A stretch of 60,425 bases of DNA from Streptomyces hayashii (lineage in GTDB: Bacteria > Actinomycetota > Actinomycetes > Streptomycetales > Streptomycetaceae). The notes beneath the pieces were generated by a model. That model was not told the DNA's origin and did no database searches. It saw only the letters and a program-made list of their open reading frames with translations. Below, piece by piece: positions 18,681 to 25,664 of this stretch; the stretch's first letter is position 1; each line of letters opens with the position of its first letter. The stretch spans positions 1-60,425 of the forward strand of contig NZ_JAHHIU010000017.1 of the NCBI RefSeq assembly GCF_024539815.1. Reading direction: 5' to 3'. The position numbers and the translations under genes were made by a program.

Positions 18681-18828
18681 CGTGCACCCTTCCGTGCGGG
18701 CCGGCCCTGGTGCTTGAACTCTGCACCGCAGGCCGTCGCAGTCAGGGACGCCGCGCCGCATCGGAGGGTTGCGTGCCGCTTTTCCGCGGCGGTGTCGCCT
18801 CGGCCCAGCCCGTCGCCAGCCGCCTCCA

Positions 18829-19779
18829 TCAGGTGTGCCTCCTGACGGTGCGTCGCGACACGTGCCGGGCGTCCAGGCCCGACAGTCCGCGCACGGCGAC
18901 GTAGGCCTTCTCCCGGCCGGGCAGCGAGACGCGGCCGCGCAGCACGGCCTCGGGGTCGCGCTCGATGCGGTCCAGGAGGCGGCGGTAGATGCCGGCCATG
19001 GCGGCGACGCAGGCGCCGCTGCGCCGGTCGAGGAGGGGGAGCAGCCGGTAGCCCTCGGCGAACAGGGTGCGGGCCCGGCGCACCTCGAAGTGCACGAGAC
19101 CGGCGAAGTCGGAGCCCTCCGGCGGCTTCGGTCCGTCGAACCCGGCCGAGCAGCCGAACTTGGCGAGGTCGTCGGCGGGCAGATAGGTACGGCCGCCCGC
19201 CGCGTCCTCGCGGACGTCTCTGAGGATGTTGGTGAGCTGGAGCGCGAGCCCGAGCGTGTCCGCATACTCCGGCGCGCGCTCGGCGCCGCGCGCCCCCGGT
19301 TCGGTGCCGAACACCCCGAGCGAGAGCCGCCCGATGGCGCCCGCCACACAGCGGCAGTACGTCTTCAGGTCGTCCCAGGTCTCGTAGGTCTCGCCGCGCA
19401 CGTCCATCAGGACGCCGTCGATCAGCTCGTCCAGGCCGCTCAGCGGGACCGGGAAGACCCGGGCCGTGTGCGCGAGGGCGACGGCGACGGGATCGGTGTC
19501 GTCCTCGTCGACCTCGCCGGCCCGGACCCGGGTCAGCAGCGTGCGGGTGTCCTCCAGCCTGGCGGTCTTGACGCCGTCGTCCAGCGCGCCGTCGCCGATG
19601 TCGTCGACACGGCGCGAGAACGCGTACAGCGCGGACATCGCGCGGCGCTTCGGTGTGGGCAGCAGCCTGATGCCGTACGCGAAGTTCCGGGCCTGCTGCC
19701 CGGTGACGGCCTCGCAGTAGCTGTAGGCGGCGAGTACCGGTGCGGACGCGTGCGGTGACGACTCCACGGTCCGGATCAC
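18829..19779 (-). CDS. hpnD: Presqualene diphosphate synthase
   Basis: The GTG start at 19779 overlaps the hpnC stop (GTGA) and follows GAGGAGAGG. It has 316 residues of the squalene/phytoene synthase fold. The two aspartate motifs are RRVDDIGDG near 56-64 and NILRDVREDAAGGRTYLP near 185-202, which bind Mg-diphosphate. It joins two FPP to presqualene diphosphate. Distinguishing HpnD from HpnC by sequence alone is uncertain; I assign them from position (second of the pair) and from the longer YCRCVAGAIGRLSLG segment typical of the HpnD branch. Confidence 0.9.
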   Translation of the reverse strand: MIRTVESSPHASAPVLAAYSYCEAVTGQQARNFAYGIRLLPTPKRRAMSALYAFSRRVDDIGDGALDDGVKTARLEDTRTLLTRVRAGEVDEDDTDPVAVALAHTARVFPVPLSGLDELIDGVLMDVRGETYETWDDLKTYCRCVAGAIGRLSLGVFGTEPGARGAERAPEYADTLGLALQLTNILRDVREDAAGGRTYLPADDLAKFGCSAGFDGPKPPEGSDFAGLVHFEVRRARTLFAEGYRLLPLLDRRSGACVAAMAGIYRRLLDRIERDPEAVLRGRVSLPGREKAYVAVRGLSGLDARHVSRRTVRRHT

Positions 19780-20687
19780 CCCTCTCCTCGCAGGGTCACG
19801 CCCACCTCGCGCAGCAACTGGATCCTGCCGGGCTCGGGCGGGCCGGGAAGTACGTCGTATTCGGCGGCGGCGATCGCTCGGATCGCCGCCCTTCCTCCCG
19901 CCACGAACCCCGCGAGCAGCAGTCTCAGCCTGCCGTGGACGCTACCCACCAGAGGGGCGCCTTCATTCAGGAGATCGCGGGCGCGTTGCGCTTCGAACGC
20001 GACCAGCGCGCGTACCGAGGCGCCCGAGGTCCGGGCGGCGAGGTCCGCCTCCTGGACGTGAAAGCGCTTCATGTCCGCGGCGGGCAGGTAGACGCGGTCG
20101 CGACCGAGGTCCTCGGCCACGTCCTGCAGGTGTTCGACGATCTGCAGTGCGGTGCAGACGCAGTCGGAGAGGCGGATCCGCTCGGGGGTCGCGGCGCCGG
20201 TGACGGCGAGGACGAGACGGCCGACGGGGTTGGCGGACAGTTCGCAGTAGGCCAGCAGGTCGTCGTACGTCTCGTAGCGGGCGACGAGCTGGTCCTGGCG
20301 GTTGGCCGCGATCAGGCCGAGGAAGGGTTCCGGGGTGAGCGAGCGGCGGCGCACGGTCGGCTGCAGGCGGCGGAGCAAGGGGTGGCGGGGCGGGCCGCCG
20401 GACCCGTCGAAAACGCGACGCAGGTCGGCTTCGAAGGCGTCCAGCAGCACGAGACGGTCCTCGGCGTCGGTGGCCGACACGCCGAGCAGGCGGGCGTCCG
20501 CGCCACCGGGCGCCAGGTCGCCGTCGCCGATGTCGTCGACGAGCCGGGCGTAGCCGTAAACGGCCATCAGGTCCTCGCGCCAGGCCCTGGGCAGGAAGAA
20601 GGGGGCGACGGGGAAGTTCTCGTGCGCCGCTTTGCCCAGGGTGCTCTGCTCGGGGTCGCCGGTGCGTGGCGCCGCCGACGCCTTCAT
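19776..20687 (-). CDS. hpnC: Hydroxysqualene synthase
   Basis: The product is 303 residues of the squalene/phytoene synthase family. Both Asp-rich motifs are present: ARLVDDIGDGDL near 47-58 and EHLQDVAEDLGRDRVYLP near 184-201. HENFPVAPFFLP near residue 22 is characteristic of HpnC. It converts presqualene diphosphate to hydroxysqualene. It is the first enzyme gene of the hopanoid operon and is followed by hpnD with a 4-base overlap. Its ATG is in turn overlapped by the stop of a 21-codon upstream ORF (see 20684-20749), so its translation may be coupled to that leader. Confidence 0.92.
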   Translation of the reverse strand: MKASAAPRTGDPEQSTLGKAAHENFPVAPFFLPRAWREDLMAVYGYARLVDDIGDGDLAPGGADARLLGVSATDAEDRLVLLDAFEADLRRVFDGSGGPPRHPLLRRLQPTVRRRSLTPEPFLGLIAANRQDQLVARYETYDDLLAYCELSANPVGRLVLAVTGAATPERIRLSDCVCTALQIVEHLQDVAEDLGRDRVYLPAADMKRFHVQEADLAARTSGASVRALVAFEAQRARDLLNEGAPLVGSVHGRLRLLLAGFVAGGRAAIRAIAAAEYDVLPGPPEPGRIQLLREVGVTLRGEG

Positions 20688-20749
20688 CGTCGTCCGCCCG
20701 GGGCCGGGACGGCGCGGCCTGCGTCGAGCTGGGGAGTTTCCGTAGCCAT
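20684..20749 (-). CDS. Possible 21-codon leader ORF coupled to hpnC
   Basis: The ATG at 20749 opens a 21-codon frame, MATETPQLDAGRAVPAPGGR and one more Arg, whose TGA overlaps the hpnC ATG as ATGA. That is the same coupling geometry used elsewhere in this operon. A GGGAG lies 11 bases upstream. The alternative is that hpnC is translated directly and this frame is chance; no good ribosome site stands directly before the hpnC ATG (GGGCGGACGACG only), which favours coupling. Confidence 0.45.
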   Translation of the reverse strand: MATETPQLDAGRAVPAPGGRR

Positions 20750-20765
20750 TGCCGTCACATCTCCC

Positions 20766-20771
20766 GTTCTA
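20766..20771 (-). promoter_or_regulatory. Possible -10 element of the hopanoid operon
   Basis: TAGAAC on the minus strand lies 17 bases before the leader ATG at 20749 and would place the transcript start next to the GGGAG ribosome site. I see no good -35 at 16-18 bases. The surrounding stretch 20750-20965 is unusually rich in A/T for this window and holds no other gene I can support. Confidence 0.35.
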
Positions 20772-20964
20772 CACTGCTGACCCAATACGCACTATTTCGG
20801 ACACGCCGCTCGGCCGTTCGCGCGGCTGCCCCGACCAGGGGCGCTGCGCGGTATCGCCCCACTTGCCGCGTTTCGGGACCGGTCCAGCTTACGTTGTACA
20901 ACGCGGCGGGGATCTCGGGGGTGTCCCGCACATCACAACAACACACCGATTGGCGTCAAGATTC

Positions 20965-21201
20965 CTAAGCGGGACCCGAGTTGACGCTTCCTTTGCAGAC
21001 GCGGAGCGCCGTCGGGCAGTTCCGGCGGGGCCCGGCCGAAACGCCGTACCCGCCCGTGGATTTGTCGGACCGTCCGCGCGCCGGCCGGTCGCTGGATCCG
21101 TGTCGGCCCGGCGCCGTCGGCACGGAGACGGTGTGGGCCGGGTCGGCGGCGACGGCCGGCGTCCGCGGGCCCGGAGGCTGGAGCGGGAGCGGCTCAGCCA
21201 C
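20965..21201 (-). pseudogene. 78-codon ORF, possible remnant of an ABC exporter ATPase gene
   Basis: A GTG at 21201 overlaps the permease stop by 8 bases and opens a 78-codon frame beginning with MAEPLPLQPPGPRTPAVAAD, which then becomes low-complexity and ends NSGPA. In polysaccharide exporters the permease gene is normally followed by an ATP-binding gene. The start, its overlap and the RTPAVAAD piece look like the N-terminus of such an ATPase that has lost its body. It has no Walker motif. It may instead be a spurious frame. Lies in the 444-base gap before the hopanoid leader. Confidence 0.3.
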
Positions 21202-22123
21202 GGCCGTACCTCTCCTCCGCCCTCCAGAAGTAGACGAAGCCGCCGACGGCGATCAGCGCGGCCCAGCCGCCGGCTACCGCCCAGACGTGCTCGGGAAGGT
21301 TCTCGGCACCGTACTCCTCGATGAGCGCGAAGCGCATCAGGTCCATGTAGACCGCGGCCGGGTTCCACTGCAGGACGGTCTCCGCCCACTGCGGCTTGTC
21401 CGCGAGGAAGACCGGGATGGAGAACATCACGCCGGACGCGTACATCCACGTCCGCATCACGAACGGCATCAGCTGCGCCAGGTCGGGGGTCCGGGCGCCG
21501 GCCCGGGCCAGGATCAGCGCCAGACCGGTGTTGAAGCAGAACTGCAGGGCGAGCACCGGCACGATCAGCGCCCAGGACAAATCCGGGTAGCTGCCCGCGC
21601 CGATCACCACCACGAACAGCACGAGCATGGAGTACAGCAACTGCTGGAGCTGCTGCAGGGCGAAGGAGATGGGCAGGGAGGCGCGCGGGAAGTGCAGGGC
21701 GCGCACCAGTCCGAGGTTGCCGGAGATCGCGCGCACGCCGCTGATCGCGCAGGTCTGCGTGAAGGCGAACACGAAGACGCCGGTGACCAGGAAGGGGACG
21801 TAGACCTCCTTGGACATTCCCCTGCCTGCGTCGAGGAGCACGCCGAAGATCATGAAGTACACGGCCGCGTTGAGCAGCGGTGTGGCCACCTGCCACACCT
21901 GGCCGAGCCTGGCCTGGCTGTACTGCGCGGCCAGCTTCGCCCGGGAGAACGCCAGGATGAAGTGCCGGCGCTCCCACAACCGGCGGACGTACTCCGTCAG
22001 CGGGGGGCGGGCCCCGCTCACGGCCAGCCCGTACCTGGCTGCCAACTGCGCCGCCGTGAGGCCCTCGTCGGGCGACGGAAGCGCGTTCACGGCGGCTCCG
22101 ACGTCATGCGTTGTCTCACTCAC
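21194..22123 (-). CDS. ABC-2 type transport permease (TagG/polysaccharide exporter type)
   Basis: The GTG at 22123 gives 309 residues. After a soluble N-terminal 45 residues and an amphipathic LTEYVRRLWERRHFILAFSRAKLAAQYSQ segment, six hydrophobic helices follow, for example LLNAAVYFMIFGVLL, YVPFLVTGVFVFAFTQ, LLYSMLVLFVVVIGAG and ALIVPVLALQFCFNTGLALI. RLGQVWQVATPLLNA is typical of TagG/Wzm permeases that export teichoic acids or undecaprenyl- or lipid-linked glycans. It follows the GT2 gene after a gap of about 100 bases on the same strand. The expected partner ATPase is not found next to it. Confidence 0.88.
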   Translation of the reverse strand: MSETTHDVGAAVNALPSPDEGLTAAQLAARYGLAVSGARPPLTEYVRRLWERRHFILAFSRAKLAAQYSQARLGQVWQVATPLLNAAVYFMIFGVLLDAGRGMSKEVYVPFLVTGVFVFAFTQTCAISGVRAISGNLGLVRALHFPRASLPISFALQQLQQLLYSMLVLFVVVIGAGSYPDLSWALIVPVLALQFCFNTGLALILARAGARTPDLAQLMPFVMRTWMYASGVMFSIPVFLADKPQWAETVLQWNPAAVYMDLMRFALIEEYGAENLPEHVWAVAGGWAALIAVGGFVYFWRAEERYGRG

Positions 22124-22224
22124 CGTTAGGAAACCTTCGTCTTCGGGGTGCGCGCCGCCCTCGACGGGGCCGGCGTGAGCCGGTGTCCCGCGGTACGGCC
22201 CGGGCGCCCTCGGGGACGAGCTTG

Positions 22225-23109
22225 TCAGATCACCGGAGGCCGGCCCAGTCGCGTGAGCCGCCAGACCGTGCGCCACTTCATGGGCCTGCGGGGTCCGCAC
22301 GCGGTGGTCCATCCCTCCCGGAAACCGCCGAACCACGCCCTGAGCGCGGCCCCCGAGGGGCGGCGCACGAGGGTGAGCAGCAGCCAGACCCCGAGATAGA
22401 CCGGCACCAGCGGGGCGGGGAGGTTGCGGCGGGCCAGCCAGACGCGGTTGCGGGCCACCATGCGGTGGTACACCGCGTGCCGCGAGGGCGCGGTCGTCGG
22501 GTGGTGGAGGACCATGTCGGGCCGGTAGTCGATCATCCAGCCCGCGTCGAGGGCCCGCCAGGCCAGGTCGGTCTCCTCATGGGCGTAGAAGAACTCGTCC
22601 GGGAGTCCGCCGACCTCCGCGAAGACCTTCGTGCGGACGGCGTTGGCGCCGCCGAGGAAGGTGGTGACCCGGGAGGAGCGCATCGGGTCGGAGGCGCGCA
22701 GCCGGGGCACGTGGCGGCGCTGGGTGACGCCGGTGTCCGGGTCGGCGATGCGGAAGCTGACGATGCCCAGCTGCGGGTCCGCGTCGAAGGCCCGACGGCA
22801 CAGCTCGGCCGTGTCGTGGTGGGCGAGGAGGCCGTCGTCGTCCAGGAACAGCAGGACGTCGACGTCGCGGCCGCTGGGGCCGAAGGCCTCGATGCCCACG
22901 TTGCGGCCGCCGGGGATGCCGAGGTTCTCGGGCAGTTCGACGGTGCGGACGCCCTCGGGGACGGCCGGGACGGACGAGCCGTTGCCGACGACCACCACCT
23001 CGACGCGGTCGCCGTCCTGCTCGGCTATCGAGTCGAGCAGGGCGCGCAGCTCGTCGGGGCGGTCGCCCATGGTGATGACGACCGCACCGACCTTGAGCGC
23101 GGCGCTCAC
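22225..23109 (-). CDS. Family 2 glycosyltransferase
   Basis: The GTG at 23109 overlaps the preceding phosphotransferase stop (GTGA) and gives 294 residues. The GT-A fold shows GAVVITMGDRPDELRALLDS at the N-terminus, ENLGIPGGRNVGIEAF for nucleotide binding, and FLDDDGLL as the DxD metal site near 100. DEFFYAHEETDLAWRALDAGW is the acceptor-side ED motif region, with the hydrophobic LVPVYLGVWLLLTLV near the C-terminus as a membrane contact. Similar enzymes (WcaA/rhamnosyltransferase-like) decorate lipid-linked precursors. Context suggests it glycosylates the product of the adjacent CDP-alcohol enzymes before export by the following permease. Confidence 0.9.
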   Translation of the reverse strand: MSAALKVGAVVITMGDRPDELRALLDSIAEQDGDRVEVVVVGNGSSVPAVPEGVRTVELPENLGIPGGRNVGIEAFGPSGRDVDVLLFLDDDGLLAHHDTAELCRRAFDADPQLGIVSFRIADPDTGVTQRRHVPRLRASDPMRSSRVTTFLGGANAVRTKVFAEVGGLPDEFFYAHEETDLAWRALDAGWMIDYRPDMVLHHPTTAPSRHAVYHRMVARNRVWLARRNLPAPLVPVYLGVWLLLTLVRRPSGAALRAWFGGFREGWTTACGPRRPMKWRTVWRLTRLGRPPVI

Positions 23110-23885
23110 TTCAGCCTGCTCGACACGAGGATGGACACCAGGTGCAGCAGGGTCTGCAGCAGCGCGATGCCGGCGAGTACGGCGACGCCGAGCCGGGAGT
23201 AGAACAGGTCGCCGTGCACCTGGTCGAGGACGGCCAGCACCAGGATCAGCAGGGACGCCTCGATACCGAGGATCAGGCGGTGGAACTTGAGCGCCGAGGC
23301 GGCCCGGCGGGCGAGCGCCATGCCGGAGGAGCGCGGCTCGGACGCCGCCTCCTTGACCGGCGGCATGCCGCCCTGGTGGCGGGCGACGCCGACGAGGTCG
23401 GTCTCCGCCTTGATCAGGATCGCGCCCAGCGCGGCCAGCGTGCCGAGGAAGGCCCACAGCCAGTCGATGCGCCCGCCGCCCCACAGATCGGCCGCGCGCA
23501 GGCCGAAGCCGACGAGCACGGCGGCGTCCGTGAGATACGCGCCCACCCGGTCCAGGTAGACCCCGGCCAGGGAGTACTGCTTCTTCCAGCGCGCGATCTC
23601 GCCGTCGACGCAGTCCAGCAGCAGGTACATCTGGACGCACACCACGCCGAGCACGGCGCCCGTGATCCCCGGCACCAGCAGGGCCGGGGCCGCGAGCACG
23701 CCGAAGACGGTCATCAGGTACGTGAGCTGGTTGGGCGTCACCCTGGTGTCGACCAGATAGCGGTCCACCCGCAGGGACACCTCTCGCATGTAGAGGCGTC
23801 CCATCCAGTGCTCACCGCTGCGCCGGTCCTTCACCCCCGGAGGGTGGACGACCGGTCTGAGTTCAGCTACCGATGGCCTTGACAT
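23106..23885 (-). CDS. CDP-alcohol phosphatidyltransferase-family protein with altered catalytic motif
   Basis: The product is 259 residues with about six membrane helices. The family motif D-x2-DG-x2-AR-x8-G-x3-D-x3-D reads DCVDGEIARWKKQYSLAG, VYL, then D112-RVG-A116. D91, D94, G95, A98, R99, G108 and D112 are present but the fourth aspartate position is Ala116; an Asp occurs later at 120. In the family that Asp acts as the base that activates the acceptor hydroxyl, so activity may be altered. RVTPNQLTYLMTVFGV is the usual entry helix. It overlaps the dehydrogenase gene by 23 bases and the GT2 gene by 4. Confidence 0.85.
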   Translation of the reverse strand: MSRPSVAELRPVVHPPGVKDRRSGEHWMGRLYMREVSLRVDRYLVDTRVTPNQLTYLMTVFGVLAAPALLVPGITGAVLGVVCVQMYLLLDCVDGEIARWKKQYSLAGVYLDRVGAYLTDAAVLVGFGLRAADLWGGGRIDWLWAFLGTLAALGAILIKAETDLVGVARHQGGMPPVKEAASEPRSSGMALARRAASALKFHRLILGIEASLLILVLAVLDQVHGDLFYSRLGVAVLAGIALLQTLLHLVSILVSSRLK

Positions 23886-24924
23886 AGTCGGCGTAGACGT
23901 CCTTGATCTGTTCGGTCTTGAGGTCGAGGTGTTCGAGGATCGTGTAGCGGCCGGGCCGGGTCTCCGGGGCGAACTCCACGGCGCGGACGAACTCGTCCAC
24001 CGTGAAGCCGATGTCCGTCGGCAGGACCGGCAGCCCGTGCCGGCGCAGCACCTGCGCCATGTAGGCCGACTCCTCGTGGGCTCCGCGCAGGTACATCGCG
24101 AAGGCCGCGCCGAGGCCGCACTGCTCGCCGTGGGCGGCCGCCCGCTTGGGGAACAGCAGGTCGAAGGCGTGGTTGATCTCGTGGCAGGCGCCGGAGGACG
24201 GGCGGGAGTCGCCCGACACCGACATGGCGATGCCGCTCAGCACCAGCGCCTCGGCCAGGACCTGGAGGAAGTCGGTGTCCTGGATGCCGCCCGGGTGTCT
24301 GAGCACCGCCTCGCCGGCCTGGCGGGCGATCGCGGCGGCCAGGCCGTCGATCTTCTCGCCCTTGACGCGGTTGGCCAGCTCCCAGTCCGCGATGGCCGAG
24401 ATGTTCGACACCGCGTCGCCGATGCCGGCGCGCACGAACCGCACCGGGGCCTCGCGGATGACATCCAGGTCGATCACGACGGCGATCGGGTTCGGCACAC
24501 CGTAGGAGCCGCGCCCCGCGTCGTTGTCGAGGGTGGCGACCGGCGAGCAGAGGCCGTCGTGCGCGAGGTTGGTCGGCACGGCGACCAGCGGCAGGCCCAC
24601 CCGTGCCGCGGCGAACTTGGCGCAATCGATGATCTTGCCGCCGCCGAGGCCCACGACGGCGTCGTAGTGGCCGGCCTTTATGTCGCCGGCCAGCTGGACG
24701 GCGTCGTCGAGGGTGCCGCCGCCCACCTCGTACCAGGTGGCGCCGGGCAGGGCCGGGGTGAGGCGCTCGCGCAACCGGGCGCCCGAGCCGCCGCTGACGG
24801 CGATCGCGAGCTTGCCCGAGTGCGAGATGCGCTCGTCGGCGAGGACCCCCACCAGGTCGTCGAGGGCGCCGGGGCGGATGTCGACGACGACGGGCGAGGG
24901 GATCAGCCGGGTCAGTACTGGCAC
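23863..24924 (-). CDS. sn-glycerol-1-phosphate dehydrogenase-like iron-containing dehydrogenase (EgsA/AraM type)
   Basis: The GTG at 24924 gives 353 residues. Family landmarks are in order: VVGLGGGKIIDCAKFAA (NAD-binding GGGKxxD), VPTNLAHDGLCSPVA (the HDG segment with a metal Asp neighbourhood), SGACHEINHAF and RAAAHGEQCGLG (metal His). Together these match G1P dehydrogenases more than generic alcohol dehydrogenases. The reaction would be DHAP plus NAD(P)H to sn-glycerol 1-phosphate. Bacterial AraM enzymes make G1P for unusual lipids. It overlaps the nucleotidyltransferase by 13 bases and the second CDP-alcohol enzyme by 23, so G1P may be activated and transferred within the operon. Another polyol phosphate is possible. 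Confidence 0.85.
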   Translation of the reverse strand: MPVLTRLIPSPVVVDIRPGALDDLVGVLADERISHSGKLAIAVSGGSGARLRERLTPALPGATWYEVGGGTLDDAVQLAGDIKAGHYDAVVGLGGGKIIDCAKFAAARVGLPLVAVPTNLAHDGLCSPVATLDNDAGRGSYGVPNPIAVVIDLDVIREAPVRFVRAGIGDAVSNISAIADWELANRVKGEKIDGLAAAIARQAGEAVLRHPGGIQDTDFLQVLAEALVLSGIAMSVSGDSRPSSGACHEINHAFDLLFPKRAAAHGEQCGLGAAFAMYLRGAHEESAYMAQVLRRHGLPVLPTDIGFTVDEFVRAVEFAPETRPGRYTILEHLDLKTEQIKDVYADYVKAIGS

Positions 24925-25664
24925 GCGATCTCCCGTCCGCGGGCGAGGTCGTCGTGGTTGTCGATCTCGACCCAGGCGACGTCGCCGATCGGCGCCACGT
25001 CGATGCGGAAGCCGCGGTTCACCAGCTCCTGGTACCCGTGCTCGTAGAACTGCTGCGGGTCGGCCTCCCACACGGTCCTGAGCGCGTCGGCCAGTTCGGG
25101 GGCGGCGTCGCCCTCGATCAGGGTGACGCCGATGTACTCGCCGGTGGCCTCGGCCGGGTCCATCAGCTTGGTGATCTTCGTCATGCCCTGCTCGGGGTCG
25201 ACGACGACCTTCATCTCCTCGTCCGCGAGGGACTTGACGGTGTCCAGCGCGAGGATGATCTTCTTGCCCTCGCCGCGCGCGGCGAGCAGCGTCTTCTCCA
25301 CCGAGACGGGGTGCACGGTGTCGCCGTTGGCGAGGATCACGCCGTCCTTGAGGGCGTCACGACCGCACCACAGGGAGTAGGCGTTGTTCCACTCCTCGGC
25401 CTTGTCGTTGTCGATGAGGGTGAGCTTGAGGCCGTACTTGGCCTCCAGCGCCGCCCTGCGCTCGTACACGGCCTCCTTGCGGTAGCCGACGATCACCGCG
25501 ACCTCGGTCAGACCGATCTCGGCGAAGTTGCCGAGCGTCAGGTCCAGCACCGTGGGCTCGCCCTCTATGCCCGCGGGCCCCACCGGCACCAGCGCCTTGG
25601 GCAGGCTGTCGGTGTAGGGGCGCAGACGCCGTCCGGCGCCGGCCGCCAGCACGAGGCCGATCAT
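24912..25664 (-). CDS. LicC/IPCT-like NTP transferase (phospho-alcohol cytidylyltransferase candidate)
   Basis: The product is 250 residues of the nucleotidyltransferase (Rossmann GT-A) fold. The nucleotide loop is LVLAAGAGRRLRPYTDSLPK with LVPVGP following. Further features are IVGYRKEAVYE, DNDKAEEWNNAYSLWCGRDA and the catalytic LANGDTVH. The NN-x-YSL segment and short single-domain size resemble phosphocholine (LicC) and inositol-1-phosphate cytidylyltransferases rather than sugar enzymes that need hexose contacts. It overlaps the upstream CDP-alcohol gene by 4 bases and the downstream G1P dehydrogenase-like gene by 13. The expected role is to make the CDP-activated alcohol used by the neighbouring CDP-alcohol enzymes. 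Confidence 0.85.
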   Translation of the reverse strand: MIGLVLAAGAGRRLRPYTDSLPKALVPVGPAGIEGEPTVLDLTLGNFAEIGLTEVAVIVGYRKEAVYERRAALEAKYGLKLTLIDNDKAEEWNNAYSLWCGRDALKDGVILANGDTVHPVSVEKTLLAARGEGKKIILALDTVKSLADEEMKVVVDPEQGMTKITKLMDPAEATGEYIGVTLIEGDAAPELADALRTVWEADPQQFYEHGYQELVNRGFRIDVAPIGDVAWVEIDNHDDLARGREIACQY

